Counted from the first letter of the stretch, positions 30,608 through 40,430 are shown. The stretch: DNA of 64,000 nt from Methylobacterium sp. J-090 (GCF_022829345.1 NZ_JAKSXV010000075.1:62001-126000); one strand, 5' to 3'. Numbers and translations are program-made. The notes: a model not told the origin generated them from the letters alone.

Positions 30608-31490
30608 CGGCAAAGAACCGTGCGATCTCCGCCGCCGCCCGGTCCGGGGCTTCCCGATGCGGAAAGTGCCCGACGCCCTCCAATGGCGCGAGGTCCAGGT
30701 CCGAAAACGTCTCGCCGAGACGGTCGGTCCAGGCGTAGGGGAACAGCGGGTCGGCGGTGCCCCAGCGCACGCAGGTCGGCACGGTGATGGGGGCCTGCGG
30801 CGGGGCTTCGCCCTCGATCATGGCGAGGCGGCCGGCTTGCGCGCTGACGTACCAGTTGAAGCCGCCCTGCAGGTTGCCCGGAGCCATGAAGTTGTCGGTG
30901 AAGGCGTCGAGGACGTCGTCGAAGGCCGCCGGGTTGCCGCCGGCCCAGTGCCTCAGGAAGTGGCCGATGTAGAGCCGGCAGGCCTCGCGGGACGACCCGA
31001 CGAGGGCGGCGGCGAACGGCTTCACATGAAACGATTGGTACCAGATCTCGGCGAGCATCTCGGGCGCGGCCAGGCGCGGACCGATGCCCGGATAGGGGCA
31101 GTCGAAGAAGAACAGGCCGGTGAGGCGTTCGGGTGCCGCACGCCCTAGAGCCTGACCGACATAGGCGCCGACATCGTGACCCACCACGCCGGCGCGCTCG
31201 ATCCCGAGGGCATCGAGGAGCCCCACGATGTCGGCGGCGTGAACATCCGCGCCGGCCTCGGTCGAAGGGCCGGAATCGGGTTTCTCGCTGGTCCCGAAGC
31301 CGCGCAGGTCGGGCGCGATGAGATCGAACCGATCGGCAAGCCGCTTCATCACCGGCTCCCAGGTCAACCAGAATTCCGGCCAGCCGTGGAGCAGGACCAG
31401 GGGCTGGCCCTGTCCCACGTGGGCGACGTGGAGATCGACGCCGTTGGCGCGCACGGTCTCGTGGCGAATCGTCGAAGGGCTGTCCGTCAT
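30594..31490 (-). CDS. Alpha/beta hydrolase of the epoxide hydrolase/haloacetate dehalogenase type
   Basis: A 298-residue hydrolase. LLHGWPEFWLTWEPVMKRL holds the oxyanion HGWP motif, DLRGFGTSEKP follows, the nucleophile is Asp in VGHDVGAYVGQ (Asp, not Ser, as in epoxide hydrolases and dehalogenases), and GVGHFPHREAP supplies the His. The substrate cannot be fixed. It follows the GNAT gene on the same strand by 32 bases and may be the last gene of the YejA-YejB unit. Confidence 0.88.
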   Translation of the reverse strand: MTDSPSTIRHETVRANGVDLHVAHVGQGQPLVLLHGWPEFWLTWEPVMKRLADRFDLIAPDLRGFGTSEKPDSGPSTEAGADVHAADIVGLLDALGIERAGVVGHDVGAYVGQALGRAAPERLTGLFFFDCPYPGIGPRLAAPEMLAEIWYQSFHVKPFAAALVGSSREACRLYIGHFLRHWAGGNPAAFDDVLDAFTDNFMAPGNLQGGFNWYVSAQAGRLAMIEGEAPPQAPITVPTCVRWGTADPLFPYAWTDRLGETFSDLDLAPLEGVGHFPHREAPDRAAAEIARFFAGRTA

Positions 31491-31522
31491 CGTTCACTCC
31501 CGCGCGACTGCCGCGCGGAGGA

Positions 31523-32026
31523 TCAACGCGTGCGCACCGCGCTCACGTTCCCCGCAACCATCCCGGCGGCGCCGGACACGAGTTCGCACCACAGGAAGCG
31601 GGTGGGATCGACGGGACCGGGCGGGATCAGCCGGCCGGGCGGCACCGGCGTGAAGCCGAAGCGGCGGTAATAGGGGGCGTCGCCCACCAGCACGACGAGG
31701 CCGTGGCCAGCGGCGCGGGCCGCGTCCAGGCTCGCCCGCATCAGGGCGCCGCCGATGCCGCGCCCCTCGAAGCTCGGATCGACGGTGAGGGGCCCCAGCA
31801 CCAGGAGGGGGCCTTGCGCCTCCGCCGGCCCGAGGCGCACGGAACCGACGAGGTAGGTGCCGACCAGCGCCGTGAAGCACAGGTCGGCGACGGGTGTGGT
31901 GCCCTCGCGCAGGCGGTAGGCGGTGCGGGCGAAGCGCCCCGGCCCGAAGGCGCGGGCGTGCAGGCGCTCGATGGCCTGCGCATCGCCGGGATGCTCCGTC
32001 CGGAGGACCAGGGGCAGAGAGGTCAC
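31523..32026 (-). CDS. GNAT N-acetyltransferase (YhbS-like)
   Basis: A 167-residue acetyltransferase. The acetyl-CoA loop is [20 protein letters not shown], followed by [20 protein letters not shown], the YhbS pattern. The GTG at 32026 overlaps the YejB-like stop by four bases (GTGA), so translation is coupled to the permease. A GNAT domain of MccE acetylates processed microcin C in other bacteria, but that is a different branch, so any such role here is speculative. The acceptor is unknown. Confidence 0.88.
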   Translation of the reverse strand: MTSLPLVLRTEHPGDAQAIERLHARAFGPGRFARTAYRLREGTTPVADLCFTALVGTYLVGSVRLGPAEAQGPLLVLGPLTVDPSFEGRGIGGALMRASLDAARAAGHGLVVLVGDAPYYRRFGFTPVPPGRLIPPGPVDPTRFLWCELVSGAAGMVAGNVSAVRTR

Positions 32027-33126
32027 GTGGCCCGGGCCGAGAAGTCGATGCGCGGGTCGATCCAGGTGTAGATCAGGTCCGACAGGAGATTCACCGCAAG
32101 CCCCACGAGGGAGAAGATGTACAGGGTCGCGAACACCACCGGATAGTCGCGCCCGACGATGGAGGTGAAGGACAGGAGCCCGAGACCGTCGAGGGAGAAG
32201 ATCGTCTCGATGAGGAGCGAGCCGGTGAAGAAGGCCGAGATGAACGCCGCCGGGAAGCCCGCGATGACGATGAGCATGGCGTTGCGAAAAACGTGCCCGT
32301 AGAGCACGCGGCGCTCGGACAGGCCCTTCATCCGCGCGGTCAGCACGTACTGCTTGCGGATCTCGTCGAGGAACGAGTTCTTCGTGAGCAGGGTCGAGGT
32401 GGCGAAGGCCCCGAGCACCAGGGCGGCGAGGGGCAGGGCCATGTGCCAGGCGTAATCCACCGCCTTGCCCCACAGGCTCAAGCTGTCGAAGTTCTCGCTG
32501 GTGAGACCGCGTAAGGGGAAGATCTGGAAGAACGAGCCGCCGGCGAACAGGATGATCAGAGCGATGCCGAACAGGAAGCTCGGGATCGCGTAGCCGACGA
32601 TGACGACGCCCGAGGTCCAGAGGTCGAAGCGCGAGCCGTCATGCACGGCCTTGCGGATGCCGAGCGGAATCGAGATGGCGTAGGAGATGAGCGTCATCCA
32701 CAGGCCGAGGGAAATCGACACCGGCAGGCGCTCGCGGATCAACTGCAGCACCGACACATCGCGAAAGTAGCTGTTGCCGAAATCGAACCGGGCGTAGTCC
32801 CAGATCATCTTCAGGAAGCGCTCGGGGGCCGGCTTGTCGAAGCCGAACTGCTGTTCGAGCTTCTTGATGAAGGCCGGATCGAGCCCCTGCGCCCCGCGAT
32901 AGCGCGCGCTGCCCTCGCCGCCGGCCCCGGACTTGGCCGCCCCGCCGAGATCGCCGGCCCCACCGGTGACCCGCGACAGGCTGCCCTCGCCCTGGCCCTG
33001 GAGCTGAGCCAGGACCCGCTCGACGGGGCCGCCGGGGGCGAACTGCACGATGACGAAGGTGATGAGCATGATGCCGAGGATCGTCGGCACCATGAGGGCG
33101 AGGCGGCGCAGGATGTAGGAGGGCAA
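32023..33126 (-). CDS. yejB: ABC transporter permease, YejB-like (microcin C / peptide uptake)
   Basis: A 367-residue inner-membrane permease. The N-terminal signature is [19 protein letters not shown] then [18 protein letters not shown]; the EAA-like loop and six transmembrane segments follow, ending in [16 protein letters not shown], a normal YejB C-terminus. An about 60-residue Gly-rich insert follows the first helix. Start is TTG at 33126 with GAGGT seven bases ahead. Upstream genes are two substrate-binding proteins; the partner permease (YejE) and ATPase (YejF) are not downstream, where a GNAT gene overlaps instead. Confidence 0.92.
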   Translation of the reverse strand: MPSYILRRLALMVPTILGIMLITFVIVQFAPGGPVERVLAQLQGQGEGSLSRVTGGAGDLGGAAKSGAGGEGSARYRGAQGLDPAFIKKLEQQFGFDKPAPERFLKMIWDYARFDFGNSYFRDVSVLQLIRERLPVSISLGLWMTLISYAISIPLGIRKAVHDGSRFDLWTSGVVIVGYAIPSFLFGIALIILFAGGSFFQIFPLRGLTSENFDSLSLWGKAVDYAWHMALPLAALVLGAFATSTLLTKNSFLDEIRKQYVLTARMKGLSERRVLYGHVFRNAMLIVIAGFPAAFISAFFTGSLLIETIFSLDGLGLLSFTSIVGRDYPVVFATLYIFSLVGLAVNLLSDLIYTWIDPRIDFSARAT

Positions 33127-33136
33127 GCGGGGGACC

Positions 33137-34993
33137 TCAGTTTCGGCCGATGCGCCGGGCCTTGGCGACATCGTACCACCACAGGGCGGGTGCGCCGAGG
33201 TCGTAGGCGGGCCCCTTGGCCGGGCGGCCGTAGACGTCCCACAGGGCGAGGCGATGATCCGCCTTGTACCACATGGGCACCCAGTAGCGCCCGGCCCGCA
33301 AGGTCCGGTCGAGGGCGCGGCAGGCGGTGACGAGATCTTTTCGCGAGGCCGCGTTGGCGACCTTATCGATGAGCCGGTCGATGGCCGGATTGGCGATGCC
33401 CGCGAGGTTGTTGGAGCCGGGCGTCGTGGCACTCCCCGAGCCGTAGGCCTCGCGCAGCTCGGCGCCCGGCGTCATCCCGCTGGCGTAGCGCCGGGACGTC
33501 ACGTCGAAGTCGAAATCCTTGAGGCGGGACTGGTACTGCGAGGCGTCGACCACCCGCATGCGCGCCTTGATGCCGATGAGGCCGAGGTTGCGGATGAACG
33601 GGTGCGTCACCGGCTCGAAGACGGGATCGCTGTCGAGGAACTCGATCTCCAGGGGCTTGCCGCCGGGGAGCCGCACGACCCCGCCGTCCCGGGTGCAGCC
33701 GGCCTCGCGCAGGAGCGCCACGGCGCGGCTGAGATTGGCCCGGTCCTGACCCGATCCGTCGGACTCAGGGGGGCTCCAGGCCTCGCCGAACACCGCCGCC
33801 GGCAGGTCGGCGCGCAGGGGATCGAGGAGGGCGAGTTCGGCCGCGTCGGGCGTGCCCGTGGCCTTGAGGTCGGAATTCTCGAAGAACGAGGCCGTGCGGA
33901 TGTAGGCCCCGTAGAACAGGTTCTTGTTCGACCACGCGAAATCGAAGCACAGGCCGATGGCCTCCCGCACCCGGGCATCGCGAAACGCCTCGCGGCGGGT
34001 GTTGAGGAACCAGCCCTGCGTGCCGGAGGGACGCGCATCGGGCACGATCTCCTTGCGCACCCGGCCCTCGGTGACGGCGGGAAAGTCGTAGAGCGTCGCC
34101 CAGACCCGGGAGGTGAATTCTTCGCGAAACGTGAAGGCGCCGCTCTTGAACGCCTCGAAGCCCACCTGCCGGTCGCGAAAATACTCGTACCGGATGGCGT
34201 CGAAATTGTTCTGGCCGATGGTCACGGGGAGATCGACGGCCCAGTAATCGGCCACGCGCTGCAGCTCGATGAAGCGGCCGGGCTCCAGGCGCCCGACCTG
34301 ATACGGGCCAGAGCCGAGGGGCGCCTCCAGGGTCGAGGCCTCGAAGTCGCGCTTGTCGTAGTAGGCCGCCGAGAACACTGGCAGGCCGGCCACGAACAGG
34401 GGCAGGTCGCGGCTGCGGCCCGGCACGAAGTTGACCACGACGGTCTCGTCGCCCTCGGCGGTCGCCCCGCTCATATCCTGGAGCATCTGGGCGATGCCCG
34501 GATGGCCCTTGGCCTTGAGGATCATGAGCGAGAACGCGACGTCCCGGGCGGTGATCCGGGTGCCGTCGTGGAACCGGGCCTGGGGCCGCAGGGCGAAGCG
34601 GTAGGTCAGGCCGTCCTCGGAGATCTCCACCGCGCGGGCGAGTAATCCGTAGACGGCGTCGGGCTCGTCCAGCGCCCGCACCATCAGGGAGTCGAAGGTG
34701 AGGTTCATGCCGGCCGCGCCATCGCCGCGCAGGACGTAGATGTTGAGGGTGTTGAAGGTGTCGTTCGCCTGATTGCCCTGGGTGGAGGCGAGCTGCGCCG
34801 AGAACCGGCCGCCACGCGGCGCCTCGGGGTTGACGTAGTCGAAGTTCCGGAAGTCGGCGGGGTACTTGAGGTCGCCGAAGCTCGACAGGCCGTGGCGGGC
34901 GGCCGCTTCGGCCCGGCCGAGCCCCGGCAGGGCGGATGCGGCGGCAAGCGCCCCGGCGCCGAGGACGACCTTGCGCCGGCTCGGGCCGCTCAA
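33137..34993 (-). CDS. Extracellular solute-binding protein, YejA-like (second copy)
   Basis: A 618-residue family 5 oligopeptide-binding protein. The start is a TTG at 34993 that overlaps the upstream stop (TTGA). Its N-terminus [20 protein letters not shown] resembles a twin-arginine signal. The mature protein starts [20 protein letters not shown]. Family features include [20 protein letters not shown] and [20 protein letters not shown]. It would bind a peptide or peptide-like ligand for the YejB-like permease 10 bases downstream. It resembles the preceding gene along its length, a tandem duplication. Confidence 0.9.
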   Translation of the reverse strand: MSGPSRRKVVLGAGALAAASALPGLGRAEAAARHGLSSFGDLKYPADFRNFDYVNPEAPRGGRFSAQLASTQGNQANDTFNTLNIYVLRGDGAAGMNLTFDSLMVRALDEPDAVYGLLARAVEISEDGLTYRFALRPQARFHDGTRITARDVAFSLMILKAKGHPGIAQMLQDMSGATAEGDETVVVNFVPGRSRDLPLFVAGLPVFSAAYYDKRDFEASTLEAPLGSGPYQVGRLEPGRFIELQRVADYWAVDLPVTIGQNNFDAIRYEYFRDRQVGFEAFKSGAFTFREEFTSRVWATLYDFPAVTEGRVRKEIVPDARPSGTQGWFLNTRREAFRDARVREAIGLCFDFAWSNKNLFYGAYIRTASFFENSDLKATGTPDAAELALLDPLRADLPAAVFGEAWSPPESDGSGQDRANLSRAVALLREAGCTRDGGVVRLPGGKPLEIEFLDSDPVFEPVTHPFIRNLGLIGIKARMRVVDASQYQSRLKDFDFDVTSRRYASGMTPGAELREAYGSGSATTPGSNNLAGIANPAIDRLIDKVANAASRKDLVTACRALDRTLRAGRYWVPMWYKADHRLALWDVYGRPAKGPAYDLGAPALWWYDVAKARRIGRN

Positions 34994-36903
34994 CGCGGGG
35001 CCCCGGTCTTGGCGGCGAGCGCCTCGTCGTACCACCACGTCGTCGGGAAACCCGAACTGCCGTAGGTCGGCAGGATCTTGGGACGGTTGAACCGGTTCCA
35101 GCGGATCGTCCGCGAGACGTTGGAGGCCCATTGCGGCACGACGTAATCGTGGGCGAGCAGCACCCGGTCGAGGGCATGGGTGGCGGCCAGAACGCCCGGC
35201 CGATCCTTCGCGTAGATCACCTTCTCCACCAGGGCGTCGATGCCTGCGTCCTTGATGCCGATGAGGTTGCGCGAGCCCTCCTTGCCGGCGGCGGCCGAGC
35301 CCCAGTACTCGCGCTGCTCGTTGCCGGGCGAGAGGGATTCGGGCCACGAGGTCGTGGTGATGTCGAAGTCGAAGGCGCGCAGACGGTTCTGGTACTGCGC
35401 CTGGTCGATGACCCGCAGATTGCTCTGGATGCCGATGAGCTTGAGCTGCGCGGCGAACGGCAGCACCACCCGCTCAAACACGCTCTGGAATTCGAGGAAC
35501 TCGACGGTGAGGGGCTCGCCCGTCTTGGCGTTGACCATCTGGCCGCCGCGGAGCTCGTAGCCGGCCTCCTTGAGAAGGCGCACGGCCTCGCGCAGGTTGG
35601 CGCGCACGGAATCCGGCGTTCCGGCGACGGGGTTGGTGTAGGGCGTGGTGAAGACGGAGGCCGGGACCTTGTCGCGCACGCTCTCCAGGATCGCCAGCTC
35701 GTCGCCCTGGGACAGGCCGGAGGACGCGAGCTCCGAGCCGTAGAAGTACGAGTCGATGCGCTTGTAGAGGCCGAAGAACAGCGACCGGTTCATCTCCTCG
35801 AAGTTCATGGCGAGATTGAAGGCCCGGCGCACGCGCGGATCGGCGAACTTCGCCCGGCGGGTGTTGAACGCGAAGGCCTGCATGTTGCCGTTGCCGCGAT
35901 CGGGGAACTCCTCCTTGACGAGGCGGCCCTCCTTCACGGCCGGGAAATCGTCGTAGGCGGTGGCCCAGTTGCGGGCGACGTTCTCGGCCCGGAAATCGTA
36001 GAGGTCGCCCTTCAGGGCCTCGATCTGCACGGTGGAGTCGCGAAAATACTCGAACCGCAGGGTGCCGAAATTGTTGCGCCCGACGTTCACGGGCAAGTCC
36101 TTGCCCCAGTAATCGGCCACCCGCTCGTAGGTGGCGCTGCGGCCCGGCTCGAACTTGGCGAGGCGATAGGGGCCGGAGCCGAGCGGGATCTCCAGGGTGG
36201 TCTGCGTCACGTCGCGGGGGCGTCCCTGTGCGTCCGTGCCCGTCCACCAGTGTTTCGGCAGCACGCGCAGCTGGCCGATGACCTGCGGCAGCTCGCGGTT
36301 TCCGGCCTCGGCGAAGCTGAACGTCACCTCGCGCGGTCCCGTGACCTCGGCCTTGGTCACGCTCTGGTAGTAGGCGGCGAGCGACGGGCTGTTCTCCTTC
36401 TGCACCTGGAAGGACCATACCACGTCCTCGGGGGTGATCGGCTTTCCGTCGTGCCAGCGCGCGCCCTCGCGCAGGCGGTAGGTGACCGCCGAGAGGTCGT
36501 CGGCGAGGCGCAGACCCTCGGCGACGAGGCCGTAGGACGAGAACGGCTCGTCCGCCGATTCCGTCGTCAGGGTATCGTAGAGCTGCGCGATGCCGTTCTC
36601 GAGGTCGCCCTTGCGGCCCGCCACGACGATGTTGAAGTTGTCGAAGCCCCCCTGCGCCCCGAGGCGCACGAGGCCGCCCTTGGGGGCGGCCGGGTCGGCG
36701 TAGTCGAAATGCTTGAAGTCGGGCGGGTATTTCGGCTCGCCCATGAGGGTGACGGCGTGGCGCCACGCGCCGGACGGCGCCGTGGCGGCAGCGGTCTGGC
36801 CGGCCGGATCGGGGGCAGCGCGCGCCACGGGCGCCATCGCGCAGAGGGCCAGGCCGGCGGCCAGGGACAGGGCGAAGGATCGTCCGATCAGGGCGTGTCG
36901 CAT
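34990..36903 (-). CDS. Extracellular solute-binding protein, YejA-like (first copy)
   Basis: A 637-residue family 5 oligopeptide-binding protein with a Sec signal peptide (LIGRSFALSLAAGLALCAMA, cut after ARA). The mature region includes YPPDFKHFDYADPAAPKGGL, LSAVTYRLREGARWHDGKP and GSGPYRLAKFEPGRSATYER. First gene of a minus-strand unit: this, its paralogue, the YejB-like permease, then GNAT. ATG at 36903; the frame upstream adds only spurious Arg-rich residues. The 22-bp repeat array lies 104-257 bases upstream of this start. Confidence 0.92.
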   Translation of the reverse strand: MRHALIGRSFALSLAAGLALCAMAPVARAAPDPAGQTAAATAPSGAWRHAVTLMGEPKYPPDFKHFDYADPAAPKGGLVRLGAQGGFDNFNIVVAGRKGDLENGIAQLYDTLTTESADEPFSSYGLVAEGLRLADDLSAVTYRLREGARWHDGKPITPEDVVWSFQVQKENSPSLAAYYQSVTKAEVTGPREVTFSFAEAGNRELPQVIGQLRVLPKHWWTGTDAQGRPRDVTQTTLEIPLGSGPYRLAKFEPGRSATYERVADYWGKDLPVNVGRNNFGTLRFEYFRDSTVQIEALKGDLYDFRAENVARNWATAYDDFPAVKEGRLVKEEFPDRGNGNMQAFAFNTRRAKFADPRVRRAFNLAMNFEEMNRSLFFGLYKRIDSYFYGSELASSGLSQGDELAILESVRDKVPASVFTTPYTNPVAGTPDSVRANLREAVRLLKEAGYELRGGQMVNAKTGEPLTVEFLEFQSVFERVVLPFAAQLKLIGIQSNLRVIDQAQYQNRLRAFDFDITTTSWPESLSPGNEQREYWGSAAAGKEGSRNLIGIKDAGIDALVEKVIYAKDRPGVLAATHALDRVLLAHDYVVPQWASNVSRTIRWNRFNRPKILPTYGSSGFPTTWWYDEALAAKTGAPR

Positions 36904-37006
36904 CACGATGGCGCGGTCTTTCCGGTTGGTCCAGGGCCTCGCGCATGCCGTCCGCACGACGACAGCAGGCGGCCGTTCTAGGACGGACTGAGGGGAGGCG
37001 CCAAGG

Positions 37007-37160
37007 GTGCGCGTCCGCGCAGTGGAGTGTGCGCGTCCGCGCAGTGGAGTGTGCGCGTCCGCGCAGTGGAGCGTGCGCGTCCGCGCAGTGGAGCGTGCGC
37101 GTCCGCGCAGTGGAGCGTGCGCGTCCGCGCAGTGGAGCGTGCGCGTCCACGCAGCTGTCC
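37007..37160. repeat. Array of seven 22-bp tandem repeats, each with a palindrome
   Basis: Six full units (37007-37138) and one degenerate unit (37139-37160) of GTGCGCGTCCGCGCAGTGGA plus GY. Units 1-2 end in T and units 3-6 in C. Each holds TGCGCG-TC-CGCGCA, a 14-bp palindrome, so palindromes recur every 22 bp, near two helical turns. It lies in the 323-base gene-free stretch 36904-37226, upstream of the YejA genes and downstream of the cytochrome gene. No frame of it is a gene. It could be a multi-copy operator, a source of mRNA hairpins, or a neutral minisatellite. Confidence 0.95.
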
Positions 37161-37175
37161 CATAGCCCCGAACGA

Positions 37176-37203
37176 AGAAGGCCGGGACTGAGCCCGGCCT
37201 TCT
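37176..37203. terminator. Terminator of the cytochrome c gene
   Basis: A perfect 11-bp stem (37176-37186 with 37193-37203) and a 6-base loop, 24 bases after the cytochrome c stop on the minus strand, followed by TTCGTTC on that strand. Confidence 0.75.
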
Positions 37204-37226
37204 CGATCGTCAGGGGATTCGCCGAC

Positions 37227-37997
37227 CTACTCGGCCGGCTTCGGCGCCGGAGCCGGCGGAGCTTCGGCCGGAGGCGCGGGCGGGGCAGGGGGGGCGTCGG
37301 CCGGAGGAGCCGGCGGGGCGGGCGGCTTCTCGGCCGGGGGGGCCGGAGGCGTCTCGGGCGCGGGCGGGGGAGCGGCCGGAGCCGGCTTGGCCTCGGCAGG
37401 TTTGTCGGCCGGCTTGGCCGCGTCAGGCTTGGCCGCGTCGGGCTTGGCCTCGGCCTTCTTCTCGGCCGCCGGCAGCGGCGCCGGGGTGTCGGCGAGGGTG
37501 CGCAGATACGCGATCACGTCGGCGCGCTCGGTGGGCGAGGTGATGCCGGCGAACGCCATCTTGGTGCCGGCGACGTAGCCTTTCGGGCTCGTCAGGAAGT
37601 GGTCGAGTTCGTCGTAGGTCCAGGCGCCGCCCTTCTCCTTGAGGGCGGCCGAGTACTCGAACCCGCTCTCATGGGCCTTCTGGCGCTCGACGACGCCCCA
37701 GAGGTGCGGGCCGACCTTGTTGGGGCCGCCCTTGTCGAAGCTGTGGCACGAGGCGCACTTCTTGGCGGCCGACTGGCCCTTGTCGGCGCTGGCGCTGGCC
37801 AGCCGGATCGGCAGGGGCTCGGCCTTCGCCTCGGGGGCACCCCCGGCGGCCTTGGCCTGCGGCTCGGGCAGGGCGTAGCCGGCGGCGCCGGCGGGCTTGG
37901 GATGGTAGATCAGCTCGGCGACGAACCCGGACCCCACGGCGAACAGGAGTGCGCCGAGCGCAGCACCCGCGACCTTGTTCAGCTCGAAAGAGTCCAT
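37227..37997 (-). CDS. Membrane-anchored class I cytochrome c (CycM-like) with a Pro-rich tail
   Basis: A 256-residue protein. An N-terminal uncleaved anchor (residues about 8-28, AGAALGALLFAVGSGFVAEL) is followed by an Ala/Pro-rich linker, then a monohaem cytochrome c fold with CASCH (about residue 80) and the Met ligand in AGTKMAFAG; the segment GPHLWGVVERQKAHE is typical of CycM and mitochondrial-type c. The last about 85 residues are an Ala/Pro/Lys-rich tail (AAKPDAAKPADKP, PPAPPAEAPPAP). CycM-type proteins carry electrons from the bc1 complex to cytochrome oxidase. The ATG at 37997 gives the anchor; the frame upstream is spurious. Confidence 0.92.
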   Translation of the reverse strand: MDSFELNKVAGAALGALLFAVGSGFVAELIYHPKPAGAAGYALPEPQAKAAGGAPEAKAEPLPIRLASASADKGQSAAKKCASCHSFDKGGPNKVGPHLWGVVERQKAHESGFEYSAALKEKGGAWTYDELDHFLTSPKGYVAGTKMAFAGITSPTERADVIAYLRTLADTPAPLPAAEKKAEAKPDAAKPDAAKPADKPAEAKPAPAAPPPAPETPPAPPAEKPPAPPAPPADAPPAPPAPPAEAPPAPAPKPAE

Positions 37998-38293
37998 TCT
38001 CGACAACTCCGATGCGTCCGGCTGGGCGCGTGTGCGGGCGGGTCCGGACACGGGATGTGTCGGACTTTGGAAACAGTCGAGGGTGCTTAGCCGCTGGAGC
38101 CCGATCTTGACAATGGCGCTCGGGGACGCCGCGTAGTCGCAGAGGCCGATCCGTCACCCGTGTGGCGCCGAAATCCGGCCCCCGCATGACAACACCCGCC
38201 CCCACTGCTAAGCGGACCGCGTGAAACGCGCCGCAGCGCGGCGTTTTGCGAGAGACACGCGGCAGCCGGCCGGCCGGAGCGATCGTCGAAGAT
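37998..38293. other. Divergent intergenic region between cytochrome c and kdsB (296 bases)
   Basis: No gene is visible. It must hold promoters for both genes. I see no clear operator; a small GC hairpin (CGCCGC ... GCGGCG) lies near 38227-38242. Confidence 0.35.
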
Positions 38294-39037
38294 ATGTCCG
38301 ACCCCCTCGTGCTCATCCCCGCGCGCCTTGCCGCGACGCGCCTGCCGGACAAGCCGCTTCTCGATCTCTGCGGCGCCCCGATGATCGTCCATGTCTGGCG
38401 CAGGGCCGTGGAGGCCGGGATCGGCCCCGTGGTGGTGGCCACCGACACCGCCGCCATCCGTGACGTGATCGAGGCCGAGGGCGGCATCGCGGTGATGACC
38501 CGGGCCGACCACCCGTCGGGGTCGGACCGCCTCGCCGAGGCCCTGGAGATCATTGATCCGCAGGGCAACCACGACATCGTCGTCAACGTGCAGGGCGACC
38601 TGCCGACCATCGATCCGGCCATCATCGGCGCCGCGATCCTGCCGCTGGCCGACAAGGCGGTGGACATCGCCACCCTGTGCGCGCTCATCACCGACGAGGC
38701 GGAGCGCGACGATCCCAACGTGGTCAAGCTCGTGGGCCATCCCATCTCCCCGCACCGCCTGCGGGCGCTCTACTTTACCCGGGCGCGGGCGCCGTGGGGG
38801 GAGGGGCCGCATTACCATCACATCGGCCTCTACGCGTATCGCCGCCGGGCGCTGGCGCGGTTCATGGCCCTGCCGCCCGGCACGCTCGAGGTCCGCGAAA
38901 AGCTCGAACAGCTGCGGGCGCTGGAGGCCGGCATGCGCATCGACGCCATCCTGGTCGACGATCTGCCGCTCGGCGTCGACACGCCGGCCGACCTGGAGCG
39001 CGCGCGCGCCGTGCTCTCGGCCCGTCGCCTGAACTGA
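38294..39037 (+). CDS. kdsB: 3-deoxy-manno-octulosonate cytidylyltransferase
   Basis: A 247-residue cytoplasmic enzyme that activates Kdo as CMP-Kdo for lipopolysaccharide core. Signature [18 protein letters not shown] at the start, then [21 protein letters not shown] (usual E/D is D-L-P here) and [16 protein letters not shown]. The ATG at 38294 gives [11 protein letters not shown]; the longer frame to 38246 is less likely. It is followed by pheA after 40 bases on the same strand. The Kdo transferase waaA is in the window at 60-61.6 kb. Confidence 0.97.
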   Translation: MSDPLVLIPARLAATRLPDKPLLDLCGAPMIVHVWRRAVEAGIGPVVVATDTAAIRDVIEAEGGIAVMTRADHPSGSDRLAEALEIIDPQGNHDIVVNVQGDLPTIDPAIIGAAILPLADKAVDIATLCALITDEAERDDPNVVKLVGHPISPHRLRALYFTRARAPWGEGPHYHHIGLYAYRRRALARFMALPPGTLEVREKLEQLRALEAGMRIDAILVDDLPLGVDTPADLERARAVLSARRLN

Positions 39038-39077
39038 ACAGCCCGACCCGACAAAAGCCCGACCCGAGAAGAGTCCG

Positions 39078-39935
39078 ATGCCCCACCGCACCATCTCCTA
39101 CCAGGGCGAGCCCGGCGCCAACTCGCACATCCTCTGCGCCCAGGCCTATCCCGACTGGACGCCGCTGCCGTGCCCGACCTTCGAGGACGCCTTCGCAGCG
39201 GTGAACGAGGGCCGCGCCGCCCGCGCGATGATTCCCATTGAGAACTCCATCGCGGGCCGGGTCGCCGACATCCACCACCTCATCCCGACGGCGCGCCTGC
39301 ACATCGTGGCCGAGCACTTCCTGCCGATCCATTTTCAGCTGATGGTTCTGCCGGGGACCGAGGTGGAGGCGCTGCGAAGCGTGCACAGCCACGTCCACGC
39401 GCTGGGCCAGTGCCGCAAGATCATCCGGCGCCTCGGCCTGCGCGCCGTGGTGGCGGGCGACACGGCGGGCGCCGCCCGCGAGGTCGCCGAGGCGCGGGAC
39501 CCGAGCCGAGGCGCCCTGGCGCCGGCGCTCGCGGCCGAGGTCTACGGCCTCGAGATCGTGGCGCGGGACGTCGAAGACGAGAGCCACAACACCACGCGCT
39601 TCGTGGTGTTCGCGCCCGATCCGAAGCCGATCGCGGCGGAGGCGGGTCCGGCGGTGACGAGCTTCATCTTCCGGGTGCGCAACATCCCGGCCGCCCTCTA
39701 CAAGGCGCTCGGCGGGTTCGCCACCAACGGCGTCAACATGTCGAAGCTCGAGAGCTACATGGTCGAGGGCCAGTTCTCGGCGACCCAGTTCTACGCCGAG
39801 GTCGACGGCCACCCCGACGAGCCGGGCCTCGCCCGCGCCCTCGAGGAACTCGCCTACTTTTCGCGGGAGGTACGGATCATCGGCACCTACCCGGCCGATC
39901 CCTATCGCGAGGTCAGCCGCCTGGCGGCGGAGTAG
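39078..39935 (+). CDS. pheA: Prephenate dehydratase
   Basis: A 285-residue cytoplasmic enzyme converting prephenate to phenylpyruvate for phenylalanine. The catalytic region shows ISYQGEPGANSHILC, IPIENSIAGRVADIHHLI and the TRF motif in ESHNTTRFVVFA. The C-terminal ACT domain (about 195-285), with NGVNMSKLESYMVEG, is the phenylalanine-sensing part. There is no chorismate mutase domain, as is usual in alphaproteobacteria. Confidence 0.97.
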   Translation: MPHRTISYQGEPGANSHILCAQAYPDWTPLPCPTFEDAFAAVNEGRAARAMIPIENSIAGRVADIHHLIPTARLHIVAEHFLPIHFQLMVLPGTEVEALRSVHSHVHALGQCRKIIRRLGLRAVVAGDTAGAAREVAEARDPSRGALAPALAAEVYGLEIVARDVEDESHNTTRFVVFAPDPKPIAAEAGPAVTSFIFRVRNIPAALYKALGGFATNGVNMSKLESYMVEGQFSATQFYAEVDGHPDEPGLARALEELAYFSREVRIIGTYPADPYREVSRLAAE

Positions 39936-39957
39936 GTGGCCCGACGGCGGACCTGCA

Positions 39958-40353
39958 TCACGCCGCGGCGGCGCGCAAGCCCGCCCGATATGCCTGGGTC
40001 TGTCCCGCGTAACCCCATGCGTCACCGGGCACTTCGTCGATGACGACGTAGGTCGCCGTGGGCAACTCCCGACCCAGCACGGCGCCGAGCAGCGCGTGCG
40101 CGGCGGTGACGAAGTGTGCCTTCTCCTGCGTCGTGTTGGTGCCCGAAGTCACCTTCGCGTCGAGATGAGCCGCGACTGTGACCGGCGCGGCGCCGACGGT
40201 CCAGGAGGCCGTCTCCACCCGCTCGATCAGGACGGCCGTGAGATCGGCCTTCTTGCGGAGCACATCCGCCATCAAGGCGGTGATGCCCGCCTGCAAATCC
40301 TCGATCTGCGCCGCCGCGATCGGGCCGGCAACCTTCACGTTCACGAACGGCAT
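39958..40353 (-). CDS. Tautomerase superfamily protein with two fused units
   Basis: A 131-residue protein starting MPFVNVKVAG: after Met removal Pro1 is N-terminal, the catalytic base of the 4-oxalocrotonate tautomerase superfamily. The length is about twice a single unit. The second part AKVTSGTNTTQEKAHFVTAA looks like another beta-alpha-beta unit, giving a fused pair as in longer family members. The substrate is unknown. It is divergent from a LysR gene with a LysR-type operator between, so it is likely that regulator's target. The ATG at 40353 is required for Pro1; the longer upstream frame would hide it. Confidence 0.85.
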   Translation of the reverse strand: MPFVNVKVAGPIAAAQIEDLQAGITALMADVLRKKADLTAVLIERVETASWTVGAAPVTVAAHLDAKVTSGTNTTQEKAHFVTAAHALLGAVLGRELPTATYVVIDEVPGDAWGYAGQTQAYRAGLRAAAA

Positions 40354-40430
40354 TTCGCCCTCCACGCCATCCGGCTCGGCCATCCCGAACCTTCGACACG
40401 ATGAAGGTAGGCGCGCCACATCATTTCGAA

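Noticed and set aside
37007-37160. Possible CRISPR array
   Set aside because: The repeats are contiguous with no unique spacers between them and there are no cas genes, so this is a tandem repeat, not CRISPR.
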